Of a stretch of DNA of 35,399 nt, positions 5,924-13,585 are shown piece by piece. The stretch covers positions 1 to 35,399 of the forward strand of contig JAUSIH010000050.1 in the NCBI GenBank assembly GCA_030648205.1, in the 5' to 3' direction. The DNA comes from Dehalococcoidia bacterium (lineage in GTDB: Bacteria; Chloroflexota; Dehalococcoidia; JAUSIH01). The notes beneath the pieces are model-generated. The model was not told the DNA's origin and did no database searches. It worked only from the letters and a program-made list of their open reading frames with translations. The translations under genes and the position numbers were made by a program. Every line of letters begins with the position of its first letter. The stretch's first letter is position 1.

Positions 5924-8101
5924 TTACCCAGGACGACAGATGACAACCTGCTGCACTCTGGACTCGTTGTAGTTGCGTTCTCTGTAAGTGACCGTGGCGG
6001 TCACCCGCTCGGTATCGTTGCTGTAATAGGTGCTCCACCAGACGATTTGACTGCTCCAGGAAGCCGACGAAGGGTCATTGGGGCCACGGCCAAAACCGCC
6101 GTAGTCCGACTTAGGCCACGATGATGTGAAGCTGGAACTCCTGATGACTCGAACGTACTGAGTAGATAGCCCTACTCCGAAATTTGCGTACACTGGCCCC
6201 GAGACGGTGCCCGAAGCCGTCACCGTGAACCGCCAACGGGCCCCTCCAGATTGGTACGTTTCCTCAAGCGCGCCAGTGCAGGTTAGGGACTGGATGGTAG
6301 CGCCTAGCGGCACCGCCACAGGCGTTGGTGTGGGCGTGGGTGTCGGCGTTGGCGTCGGCGTGGGCGTGCCGGTGACGGTGAGCGACACGTCGCGGCAGAC
6401 GAAGTCCGCCTTCAGGTCCACGGCGCAGACGGTGAAGCGGTAGGTCTTGCCCGCCGTCGCCGCGTGTGGCGTGCCGGTGAGCTGCCCGTCCTTCCCGAGC
6501 GCCATCCCGAACGGCGGGAAGCCGCCCATCGCGCCGTACTGGAAGTGGTAGGGCGGGCTGCCGCCGGACGGGTTTCTAGCAGCGGAACCCGGCGGCGGGC
6601 ATGGCATGGTGAATTTAACAGTCGGCGGATCGCAGAACGAGAAGGGCTGGCCGTTCGGAAGATACTGCTTGCCAGCGTCCGCCGGGGTCAGCACGAGCGG
6701 CGCGGTGAACTGGAACTTGGGTGTGCCGGTGGTGAGGGTCATGGCCGGGCCGGGCGGCGCGACCTGGTCAATGAGGGCGAGATGCCACTCAGCGAGCTGC
6801 GCGAGAGTCTCCAGAGCCTCGGCATCCGTCGGGTGGGGCACCGACAACACGATAGTTGTCTTCACCATAATCCCGACGTTGCGCGTTCCGGTGTACAGGA
6901 ACAGGTACACGAAATCCTTGTCCGCAACGCGGCAGGCCGCTGCAAAATCGCCGACGGAACGCACCGGAATCTCTGAGCCAATCGTATTGGCGTCAAAGCG
7001 AATATCAGCGCATGTCTGGCCCTGGTCCGATGACTTGGCGCTCTTGTCAGGGGAGAGCACGGCAATAACGAGCTGATGGCCGCCGTACCCGCCGCTCTTG
7101 ATGCTGGTCTCCACGTTAAAGTTACGCACGAACGCCGACCCGCCCTCGCCTTGGAGAGTCTCGTCTCGTGTGCTCGTTGCGAGGTAGCCCGGCAGCGGGA
7201 ACTGATTGAACGTCATGACGAGGTCCTTCGGATTCGCCGTGACGGGCTTTGGCGTGGGTATGGGGGTCGGTGTGGGCGTAGGTGTCCGCGTGGGTGTCAA
7301 CGTCGGCGCAGGCGTCCGCGTGGACGTGGGCGTAGCGGTTGGCGCTGGCGCAGGCGTCCGCGTGGGCGTGGGAGCAGGCGTCGGCGTAATCGTCGGCTTG
7401 GGCGCAGGTGCAGGCGTAGGCGTTGCCGTCGCGTTAGGAGCAAGGTTTGGGACAAGTCGCGCGAGCCGGTCTCTTTCAAGGCGAGGCACATTTGCCTCTT
7501 GTTGCGATGCGGGCTGCACGGTGCACTCGAGGTTGGCTTGCGCCAGCACCATGAAAGTCGAAGAGCCTGGTTCGAATTTTCTTACCAGCACATCTACATG
7601 GAGCGAAGAAATTTTCGCCTCCGCCACTCTTTCCCAGATGCCCACCCATTTCGTCGCGTCAACATCCTTCTCTCCGCGCAGCAGGGGTCTGCCGGGCGGC
7701 GACCCGGTGACATTCAAAGTGGGGAGCCATGAAGTCGCCACGACGTTATCAAATGCAAAGTCGTCTCCACCACCGTTGAATGCGAAATAGATGTTGACTC
7801 CCTGCCCCGCGGGCGCGGAGGCAGTCCCTCCCGCCGCAACCCTGATGCGCGTGGAGCCATCGCTTTCGTAGATCAGCACGCAAGCAGCGTCCGAAGGCTT
7901 GATCGCGGCTTCATGTGGGGTGGGATGCAAGATGATAACTGGAGCTTTATCAGGTGTGGTAGCTTGAAGGGCGGCTGCCGCTTGTGGGGCATTCGCCGCC
8001 GGAGATGGGGACGTCGCGGGCGTCACGGCGGGCTGCGTGCAGGCGGCGAGGAGCGCCACAGCGCTGAGGATAAGACCGACGCTCCGCACCATGATACTCA
8101 T
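5924..8101 (-). CDS. Large secreted lipoprotein with Pro/Thr linkers and a putative Ig-like domain
   Basis: About 725 residues from the ATG at 8101. A signal peptide ends in a lipobox (LLAAC, Cys21), so it should be lipid-anchored outside the membrane. Order: Ala/Pro/Ser stretch (22-55); a beta-rich domain (about 58-220); a Pro/Thr/Ala linker rich in TPTP and APTP; a second globular domain starting PKDLVMTFNQFPLPGYL; an Ig-like domain with GGSPPYHFQYG and LTGTPHAATAGKTYRFTVCAVD, typical of putative-Ig repeats; a second TP-repeat linker; and a C-terminal domain ending VVICRPG. The frame is open upstream of 8101, but the AAGGA ribosome site and signal peptide favour this start. The function is unknown; an adhesion or matrix-binding role is a guess. 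Confidence 0.8.
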   Translation of the reverse strand: MSIMVRSVGLILSAVALLAACTQPAVTPATSPSPAANAPQAAAALQATTPDKAPVIILHPTPHEAAIKPSDAACVLIYESDGSTRIRVAAGGTASAPAGQGVNIYFAFNGGGDDFAFDNVVATSWLPTLNVTGSPPGRPLLRGEKDVDATKWVGIWERVAEAKISSLHVDVLVRKFEPGSSTFMVLAQANLECTVQPASQQEANVPRLERDRLARLVPNLAPNATATPTPAPAPKPTITPTPAPTPTRTPAPAPTATPTSTRTPAPTLTPTRTPTPTPTPIPTPKPVTANPKDLVMTFNQFPLPGYLATSTRDETLQGEGGSAFVRNFNVETSIKSGGYGGHQLVIAVLSPDKSAKSSDQGQTCADIRFDANTIGSEIPVRSVGDFAAACRVADKDFVYLFLYTGTRNVGIMVKTTIVLSVPHPTDAEALETLAQLAEWHLALIDQVAPPGPAMTLTTGTPKFQFTAPLVLTPADAGKQYLPNGQPFSFCDPPTVKFTMPCPPPGSAARNPSGGSPPYHFQYGAMGGFPPFGMALGKDGQLTGTPHAATAGKTYRFTVCAVDLKADFVCRDVSLTVTGTPTPTPTPTPTPTPTPVAVPLGATIQSLTCTGALEETYQSGGARWRFTVTASGTVSGPVYANFGVGLSTQYVRVIRSSSFTSSWPKSDYGGFGRGPNDPSSASWSSQIVWWSTYYSNDTERVTATVTYRERNYNESRVQQVVICRPG
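6321..6369. repeat. Short tandem repeat encoding the second Thr-Pro linker
   Basis: Repeats of GGCGTN on the plus strand encode a run of alternating Thr-Pro on the minus strand, just before the C-terminal domain of the lipoprotein. Such hexanucleotide runs are prone to length change. Confidence 0.8.
7251..7432. repeat. Degenerate hexanucleotide repeat encoding the first Pro/Thr/Ala linker
   Basis: About 180 bases of degenerate GGCGTN/GGTGTN units encode the long TPTP/APAP linker of the lipoprotein. On the other strand it produces a Val/Gly-rich open frame that is only a shadow. Confidence 0.8.
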
Positions 8102-8180
8102 AATGGGCGCATCCTTTCCCTTCTGCATTGAGAGAAAGACCCAAGGTCCCGGCACGCGAGCGAAGCTCCGAAGTGGCCTC

Positions 8181-8210
8181 ATTGTACACCATGCCGTCAA
8201 CACGTCTCAA
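8181..8210 (-). promoter_or_regulatory. Promoter of the lipoprotein gene
   Basis: Minus strand TTGAGA (8210-8205), 18-bp spacer, TACAAT (8186-8181), about 80 bases upstream of the chosen ATG at 8101. Confidence 0.5.
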
Positions 8211-8319
8211 CAACGGTGACAGAACACGTAGGGCAATCGCGTCTTAGTGCGAGCGTTCATTCCCGTCCGTCCCGTGCGTCTTTGAAGAAATGCTTAAAGA
8301 AGCCCGCCGGTTCACCACC

Positions 8320-8414
8320 GTCATTCCGGCGAAAAGCTTGCCCCGTACCTGATACGGGGCCGGAATCCAGCGTTCCCCGATACTTCTCTGGATACCGGCT
8401 TCCGCCGGTATGAC
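8320..8414. repeat. Palindromic intergenic repeat (GTCATTCCGGCG type)
   Basis: The ends are imperfect inverted repeats: GTCATTCCGGCG...CCGGAATCCAG on the left and CTGGATACCGGC...GCCGGTATGAC on the right. An inner CCCCGTACCTGATACGGGG hairpin is present. This looks like the widespread non-coding palindromic elements of many genomes. It lies between the divergent lipoprotein and gatB genes; the rest of 8215-8520 holds nothing I recognise. Confidence 0.7.
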
Positions 8415-8521
8415 ATGGCATAGGGAACGTATTTCCGAAGAAGGACGCCCCCTTTGCGGTTTGCCATGTCCATGAGTAGGAAGGAATTAGACGCGATTGC
8501 TTTGAGAGAACACGCAGTTTC

Positions 8522-8550
8522 TTTACGCCCTCCATGCCCTTTGCTATACT
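8522..8550 (+). promoter_or_regulatory. Promoter of gatB
   Basis: TTTACG (8522-8527), 17-bp spacer, TATACT (8545-8550). Transcription would start near 8557, giving a leader of about 45 bases that contains the palindrome at 8575-8592. Confidence 0.6.
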
Positions 8551-8574
8551 GAGCGCTGTGCCTGGCCTCATGGA

Positions 8575-8592
8575 CCCTTCCACGGAAGGGCG
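8575..8592. promoter_or_regulatory. 18-nt palindrome in the gatB leader
   Basis: CCCTTCCACGGAAGGGCG, a 7-bp-arm hairpin (CCCTTCC/GGAAGGG) between the promoter and the gatB ATG (8602). Its reverse complement is identical over 18 bases to 15813-15830 in the aspS leader, and nearly so to 34352-34369. Confidence 0.6.
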
Positions 8593-8601
8593 TAAAGAAG
8601 T

Positions 8602-10092
8602 ATGGACTACGAAATCGTCATCGGGCTGGAAGTCCACGCCCAGCTTCTCACCAGGAGCAAGATGTTCTGTGGGTGCAGCGCCGCCTACCAGACCGCGCTG
8701 CCGAACAGCCACGTCTGCCCCGTCTGCCTGGCGTTGCCCGGCGTCCTGCCCGTGGTCAACCGCCAGGCCGTCGAGTACACCATCATGACGGGCCTCGCCC
8801 TCAATTGCACTATCCCGGACCACAGCAAGTTCGACAGGAAGAACTACCCCTACCCTGACCTGATGAAGGGCTACCAGATATCCCAGTTCGACATGCCCCT
8901 CTGCAAGGGCGGCCACCTGGAGGTTGACGTGGAGGGCGAGCGCAAGCGGGTGCGCATCAACCGCGTGCACCTGGAGGAGGATACCGCCAAGCTGTTCCAC
9001 CGCGTCGGCGACGACGGCGTCCGCTGCAGCCTGGTTGACGTCAACCGCTCCGGCGTGCCGCTCATGGAGATCGTCAGCGAGCCGGACATGCGCTCGGCGG
9101 AGGAGGCCCGGCAGTACCTGATGAAGCTCCGCAACATCCTCCAGTACCTGGGCGTGTCCTCGGGCAACATGGAGGAGGGGAGCTTCCGCTGCGACGCCAA
9201 CGTCAGCCTCCGGCCCAGGGGCGCCCAGGAGCTGGGGTCCAAGGTGGAAGTCAAGAACATGAACAGTTTCCGCTCCGTGTACCGGGCGCTTCAGTTCGAG
9301 GCGGAGCGCCAGCGGAAGGCGCTGGATGCGGGCGTGCGCATTGTCCAAGAAACGCGCGGCTGGGTGGAGGAGAGGGGCGTGACGGTCTCGCAGCGCTCCA
9401 AGGAACAGGCCCATGACTACCGCTATTTTCCCGAGCCTGACCTTACGCCCCTGGCGATGAGCCGGGGGTGGGTTGAGGGCGTCAAGGCGAAGCTGCCGGA
9501 GCTGCCGGACGCCCGCCGCGACCGTTTTGCGGCTGAGTACGGCCTGCCCGTCTACGACGCATCTCAGCTATCCGGCAGCAAAGCAATGGCGAACTACTTC
9601 GAGGCGGCGGTGGCCGAGTGGTCGCGTCTGCGCGAGAAGAAGCCGGCGGAGGCGCGCGCGGCTCTCGCCAAGCCCATCGCCAACTGGATGCTGGGTGAGT
9701 TCACCCGCCTCCTGAACGCCGCCAACATGGAAGTCGGACAGGCCAGGCTTACGCCCGCGCTGCTGGTCGAGCTTGTGGACATGGTGGACAAGGGGACTAT
9801 CAACCAGACCGGGGCCAAAGCCGTGCTGGAGGAGGCGTTTCAGACCGGCAAGAGTCCAGCCGGCCTGGTGCGGGAGAAAGGCCTGACCCAGATTGGGGAC
9901 ACAAGCGAGCTTGCCTCCGTCTGCGAGCAGGTGATTGCGGCCAGCCCGCAGGCCGTCGCGGATTACGCGGCGGGCAAGGAGCAGGCGCTGAAGTTTCTTG
10001 TGGGACAGATGATGAAGGCGACCAAAGGCAGGGCGAACCCGAATGTGGCCGCCGCCCTTCTGAAAGAGAAGCTGGACGCCCGGAAGGCATAG
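8602..10092 (+). CDS. gatB: Aspartyl/glutamyl-tRNA(Asn/Gln) amidotransferase subunit B
   Basis: It is the tRNA-binding kinase subunit of GatCAB, which converts misacylated Asp-tRNA(Asn) and/or Glu-tRNA(Gln) to the amide forms. The 496-residue protein begins [15 protein letters not shown] and has the zinc cysteines (FCGC at 22-25 and CPVC at 39-42). The GatB signature [14 protein letters not shown] is at about 144-157, with [12 protein letters not shown] and the C-terminal YqeY-like helical domain also present. Length is normal. gatA and gatC are not in the window. The downstream yvcK-like gene follows after about 30 bases. Confidence 0.97.
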   Translation: MDYEIVIGLEVHAQLLTRSKMFCGCSAAYQTALPNSHVCPVCLALPGVLPVVNRQAVEYTIMTGLALNCTIPDHSKFDRKNYPYPDLMKGYQISQFDMPLCKGGHLEVDVEGERKRVRINRVHLEEDTAKLFHRVGDDGVRCSLVDVNRSGVPLMEIVSEPDMRSAEEARQYLMKLRNILQYLGVSSGNMEEGSFRCDANVSLRPRGAQELGSKVEVKNMNSFRSVYRALQFEAERQRKALDAGVRIVQETRGWVEERGVTVSQRSKEQAHDYRYFPEPDLTPLAMSRGWVEGVKAKLPELPDARRDRFAAEYGLPVYDASQLSGSKAMANYFEAAVAEWSRLREKKPAEARAALAKPIANWMLGEFTRLLNAANMEVGQARLTPALLVELVDMVDKGTINQTGAKAVLEEAFQTGKSPAGLVREKGLTQIGDTSELASVCEQVIAASPQAVADYAAGKEQALKFLVGQMMKATKGRANPNVAAALLKEKLDARKA

Positions 10093-10122
10093 GATGACGA
10101 CGCCACCGCTCGCGCGGCCACA

Positions 10123-11445
10123 ATGGAAGTCGCCCGCGGACCTGCTCAGATCTCGATGAAGCTTGTCAGGTTTCTTTACCCCGGTTTGCACATCAAGCGC
10201 TATCTGGCGCTGAGCGTCCTTGGCATGCTCGCGATAGGCGCGGGGCTGGCGTACCTCTTCATCTATGTCTATGTCCTCAGCGGGAACGTGCCCCATGTGC
10301 TCCCCAACCGGGCTATGGAAGTCGCCCTGTTCCTTATCACGGGCGTGGGACTGGTGGCGGCGGGCCTCTGGGGGATCATCCGGGCGCTGACGCCGCTGTG
10401 GAATCCCTCTGTCCGCGGGGGGAACTTCGCCGACATCATCCTGCGGCACCAGCATCGAGGAAGCGGCCCCCGGATTGTGGCCATCGGAGGCGGGACGGGT
10501 CTCTCCACCTTGCTCCGCGGCCTCAAAGAGCATACCTCCAACATCACCGCCGTGGTGACCGTGTCGGACGACGGCGGCAGCTCAGGGCGTCTGCGCCGGG
10601 ACATGGGCGTCCTCCCGCCCGGCGATTTTCGCAACTGCCTGGTCGCGCTGGCGGACGCGGAGCCGCTGGTGACCAAGCTGTTCCAGTACCGGTTCAGCAA
10701 AGGCTCCGACCTGGAGGGTCACAGCTTCGGCAACCTGTTCATCGTCGCCATGTCCGGCGTGACGGGCAGCTTTGAAGAGGCCATCTACGAGTCCAGCCGC
10801 GTCCTGGCCATACGGGGGCGCGTGCTGCCCTCCACCATCGCCAACGTCACGCTGTACGCGCAGATGGAGAGCGGCTCCATGGTCTATGGCGAGTCCAGCA
10901 TTACCGGCTCCGGCCAGTGCGTGCGGCGGGTTTTCATTGAGCCCGCCAAGGTGGAGGCCTATCCGGAGGCGGCGCAGGCCATCGCCGAGGCGCAGATGAT
11001 TATCATCGGCCCTGGCAGCCTGTACACCAGCATCCTGCCGAACCTGCTCGTCGAGGGCATCCGTCAGGCGGTGGCGGGCTCCCGCGCGCCCAAGGTCTAC
11101 GTCTGCAACGTGTCCACGCAGCCGGGCGAGACCGACGGCTACTCCGTGGCCGACCACGTGGAGGCCCTGCGGCAGCACGGGGCAGGGCTCTTCGACCGCA
11201 TCATCGTGAACTCCAACGTGGCCGAGCTCCCGCGCGAGTGGGGGAACAAGGTCCTGCGTCCGCCCTCGGGTCCTCTGGATGGCATCCAGGTCATTGCGGC
11301 GGACGTGGTGAACCCTCAGTATCGCCTGCGGCACGACCCCGGGAAGCTGGCGGACGTGCTGATGACCCTGTACAATACTGAGAAGGGTAAGAGCCGGGCG
11401 CCCAAGTACTCTACGGTGGAGCCGACCGCGGCTCCAGGAGCTTAG
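10123..11445 (+). CDS. YvcK/GlmR-type (CofD-fold) protein with N-terminal membrane anchor
   Basis: The C-terminal part (about 116-420) is a YvcK/GlmR domain: VAIGGGTGLSTLLRGLK at 119-135, VTVSDDGGSSGRLRRD at 145-160, PPGDFRNCL at 165-173, GPGSLYTSILPNLL and CNVSTQPGET. YvcK binds UDP-GlcNAc and steers carbon to cell wall precursors in Bacillus. Two transmembrane helices (about 28-51 and 64-88) precede it, so the protein should be anchored with the domain inside. Starts at 10123 or 10156 are both possible and neither has a strong ribosome site. The stop is three bases before secG. Confidence 0.85.
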   Translation: MEVARGPAQISMKLVRFLYPGLHIKRYLALSVLGMLAIGAGLAYLFIYVYVLSGNVPHVLPNRAMEVALFLITGVGLVAAGLWGIIRALTPLWNPSVRGGNFADIILRHQHRGSGPRIVAIGGGTGLSTLLRGLKEHTSNITAVVTVSDDGGSSGRLRRDMGVLPPGDFRNCLVALADAEPLVTKLFQYRFSKGSDLEGHSFGNLFIVAMSGVTGSFEEAIYESSRVLAIRGRVLPSTIANVTLYAQMESGSMVYGESSITGSGQCVRRVFIEPAKVEAYPEAAQAIAEAQMIIIGPGSLYTSILPNLLVEGIRQAVAGSRAPKVYVCNVSTQPGETDGYSVADHVEALRQHGAGLFDRIIVNSNVAELPREWGNKVLRPPSGPLDGIQVIAADVVNPQYRLRHDPGKLADVLMTLYNTEKGKSRAPKYSTVEPTAAPGA

Positions 11446-11448
11446 AAA

Positions 11449-11670
11449 ATGGGACCCTATCTGAACATCGCGGAAATCCTTATCTCCGTTATTCTCATCT
11501 TGGTGCTTGTCTTGCAATTGAAGGGCAGCGGCGCGGGCTTTGTCTCTGGCTCAGTCTCGCCTTTCCAGACTCGCCGGGGACTGGAGAAGACGCTGTTCCA
11601 GATCACCATCGTCCTCGCCGTCCTCTTCATCGTCATATCCGCGCTGAGCGTCCGTCTGGCGCGCCTCTAG
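11449..11670 (+). CDS. secG: Preprotein translocase subunit SecG
   Basis: The small (73-residue) auxiliary subunit of the SecYEG channel. Two hydrophobic helices (about 4-24 and 50-70) flank a cytoplasmic loop with KGSGAGFVSGSVSPFQTRRG, close to the GSGLGG-type loop of SecG. AGGAG lies eight bases before the ATG, and the gene is tightly linked to the YvcK-like gene. Confidence 0.93.
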   Translation: MGPYLNIAEILISVILILVLVLQLKGSGAGFVSGSVSPFQTRRGLEKTLFQITIVLAVLFIVISALSVRLARL

Positions 11671-11720
11671 AGTAGCGCGGCCCCTTTCTGAATCGCCGCA
11701 CGCCGCTGCGCGAGGGCACG

Positions 11721-12551
11721 GTGCGTGTCATCACCCTCCTGACCGACTTCGGCACGCGTGACGCCTACGTGGGCGCCATGAAGGGCGCTATCCTCAACGT
11801 CAGCCCCTCGGTGGCTATCGTAGACATCTGCCACGACGTCCCTCCGCGGGATATCCTGGCGGGTGCTTTCCTGCTCGGCGGCGCCTATGCGTCCTTCCCG
11901 CCGGAGACCGTTCACGTGGCGGTCGTTGACCCCGGCGTGGGCACGCGGCGACGGGCCGTCCTGCTGGTCACGCCCTCGGCGTTCTTCCTGGCGCCGGACA
12001 ACGGCCTGCTCAGCTTCGTCCTGGGCGACATCAGGGGCCGCCCGCTCCGGACCCGGGCCGCCTTCGGATCGCCTCGACGTGTCATCGTCCCGCGCGGCTG
12101 CGCGGCCTACGCCCTGACCGAGCCGCGCTACTGGCGACATCCGGTCAGCAGCACCTTCCACGGGCGGGACATCTTCGCTCCCGTGGCCGGCCACCTGTCG
12201 CAAGGGATGCAGCCGGACGCCTTCGGCCATCCCGTCTCGACTCTGGCCTGTCTGTCGTTCCCTCCGCTGGGGAGACAGCCGGACGGCGCAATTCAGGGGC
12301 ACGTCCTGTACGTTGACCGGTTCGGCAACCTGGTGACCGACCTCCGGCCGTCGGACCTGCCGGGCAGGGACGTCACCGTGGACGTGGCGGGCAGGCGCAT
12401 CCGAGGGGTCAGGCGGACGTATGCGGAGGCGACGGGCCTGGTGGCGATAGCGGGAAGCGCGGGCTACCTGGAGGTGGCGCTGCGGGACGGCGACGCCGCG
12501 CGAACACTGGGCGCTCACGTCGGCGACCTCGTGACCGTGCGGAGGGCGTGA
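11721..12551 (+). CDS. SAM hydrolase (S-adenosyl-L-methionine hydroxide adenosyltransferase, DUF62 family)
   Basis: The family hydrolyses SAM to adenosine and methionine using an Asp-Arg-His arrangement; related enzymes are fluorinase and chlorinase. The 276-residue protein shows ITLLTDFGTRDAYVGAMKG at the N-terminus, VVDPGVGTRRR with Asp70 and Arg77, APDNGLL at 91-97, and STFHGRDIFAPVAGHL with His147. The C-terminal VDRFGNLVTDL begins the beta-barrel. With the water-activating triad present and the ordinary family context, hydrolase is favoured over halogenase. The start is GTG at 11721, behind GAGGG; it lies 50 bases after secG. Confidence 0.88.
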   Translation: MRVITLLTDFGTRDAYVGAMKGAILNVSPSVAIVDICHDVPPRDILAGAFLLGGAYASFPPETVHVAVVDPGVGTRRRAVLLVTPSAFFLAPDNGLLSFVLGDIRGRPLRTRAAFGSPRRVIVPRGCAAYALTEPRYWRHPVSSTFHGRDIFAPVAGHLSQGMQPDAFGHPVSTLACLSFPPLGRQPDGAIQGHVLYVDRFGNLVTDLRPSDLPGRDVTVDVAGRRIRGVRRTYAEATGLVAIAGSAGYLEVALRDGDAARTLGAHVGDLVTVRRA

Positions 12552-12730
12552 GCCAGGGCCTCTTCGACCGCCGCGCGGGGGGAGAGCGGCAACGCCCGCT
12601 TTTCCGTCGCGGGCGGGTCCGCTACACCTGTAGCAGAGAGGCCCCATAGGGATTCGTCTGGTTGTGGCCGCCCGTGGACCAGTCCTCCAAGGGCGGCGGC
12701 CTTGCCAGAGTAAGTCGGGCGAGGGCCTTA
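12552..12730. other. Structured gap between convergent genes
   Basis: No gene recognised. Several inverted repeats are present: GCCCGC/GCGGGC (about 12595-12615), GCTAC/GTAGC (about 12620-12633), a GGCCGCCC/GGGCGGC stem (about 12667-12700) and AGTAAG/CTTACT just past the minus-strand stop. They probably act as a bidirectional terminator region, but no long T-run follows any stem. Confidence 0.35.
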
Positions 12731-13045
12731 CTAAACGCGGGCGCGCGTCGGGCGGGCCGCTGCGTCGGGCCCGATGGGGGTCACAACCACCTGGTCACGA
12801 GCATCCGCTTCGTCAGCCGCCCTGTCGTTCGCGCCCATGGAGCGGAAGCGGGACCGGCCTGACACCTTCTCGCGGATGGCCGCGGTCAGCAGCAGCGCCA
12901 TGCCCACAATCACCAGGGGGAAGACGACCTTGATGACCACGGGGACCGTTGCGTTGTTGAAGAAGTCGGATAATGCGAAATAGATTGAATAAACCACCAG
13001 CACCGTGATTCCCACTGTTGACAGCACGACCCCGATGAACTTCAT
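12731..13045 (-). CDS. Small two-helix membrane protein of unknown function
   Basis: 104 residues from the ATG at 13045, chosen because AAAAGGAGGG lies at the right distance upstream; an earlier ATG in frame has no such site. Two transmembrane helices (about 3-27 and 39-62) are separated by a short loop, followed by a charged, disordered C-terminal tail of about 40 residues. I do not recognise the family. It is transcribed alone towards the SAM hydrolase gene. Confidence 0.65.
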   Translation of the reverse strand: MKFIGVVLSTVGITVLVVYSIYFALSDFFNNATVPVVIKVVFPLVIVGMALLLTAAIREKVSGRSRFRSMGANDRAADEADARDQVVVTPIGPDAAARPTRARV

Positions 13046-13148
13046 GAGATGCCCTCCTTTTGGCACTTTTCCCGCACCGCGGACCGAGCCCGGGAGAGGC
13101 GCCCGCGAACCGGCAACGAGCCGCTCGGCGCGTCCCCGCTTGCGCGCT

Positions 13149-13177
13149 ATTATGCAGTTTTAAAACCGTTTTGGCAA
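13149..13177 (-). promoter_or_regulatory. Promoter of the small membrane protein gene
   Basis: Minus strand TTGCCA (13177-13172), 17-bp spacer, CATAAT (13154-13149), leaving a leader of about 95 bases before the ATG at 13045. The spacer includes an A/T-rich TTTTAAAA core. Confidence 0.55.
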
Positions 13178-13335
13178 GTGGGTCTTAGACCAATTTTAGA
13201 GAAAGTTGCTCGGACAGAAGGGCGCGGAGGCCGGACGCCAAGCGCGGCCCGCCGGGAGAGAGGCGGACGAAGGAGAGCCCCCCCCGCTCTCGAGCGTGAG
13301 CGCTGGTGTCCCGTTTCTGACATACGCTTACGATT

Positions 13336-13442
13336 TGTCCTTGCGAGGACTCCGGCTTGCCGGAGGACGAAGCAATCTGGAGGAAGGGTGCGCCCCGCAG
13401 CCAGATTGCCACGGCCCTCCTTCGGCGGGCCTCGCAAGGACA
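13336..13442. repeat. MITE-like palindromic repeat with perfect 13-bp terminal inverted repeats
   Basis: TGTCCTTGCGAGG (13336-13348) is the exact reverse complement of CCTCGCAAGGACA (13430-13442). Inner arms CAATCTGG (13373-13380) and CCAGATTG (13401-13408) pair as well. It resembles the common TTGCGAGGA...GCAATCTGG intergenic element. The stretch 13180-13335 upstream holds nothing I recognise. Confidence 0.75.
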
Positions 13443-13471
13443 GCGACGGCGAATTTCGGGAACACCACACG

Positions 13472-13585
13472 AGAAGTCATTTCAAAATGCCTTGCTCACC
13501 CTGAGCTTGTCGAAGGGTGAGCGGTGGTTTTTCCGTTCATGGTGAGCTTGTCGAACCATGAAGCCGATTTTCGGAATAGCTTCTA
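13472..13585. repeat. Composite intergenic palindromic repeat, copy 2
   Basis: It starts AGAAGTCATTTCAAAATGCC, contains GCTTGTCGAAGGGTGAGCGG and TTCATGGTGAGCTTGTCGAA, and ends TTTTCGGAATAGCTTCTA. The two ends are imperfect inverted repeats. The body matches 24966-25115. Its right end coincides with the TAG stop of the minus-strand sulfurtransferase gene. Confidence 0.75.

Noticed and set aside
6321-7432. CRISPR-like periodic sequence
   Set aside because: The units are 6-bp coding repeats without spacers; they encode Thr-Pro linkers.
7206-7790. Val/Gly-rich open frame on the plus strand resembling a repetitive structural protein
   Set aside because: It is produced by reading the Thr-Pro linker repeat of the lipoprotein gene on the opposite strand; no ribosome site and no fold-like pattern.
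11721-12551. Fluorinase or chlorinase assignment
   Set aside because: The Asp-Arg-His arrangement of SAM hydrolases is present and no halometabolite genes are nearby.
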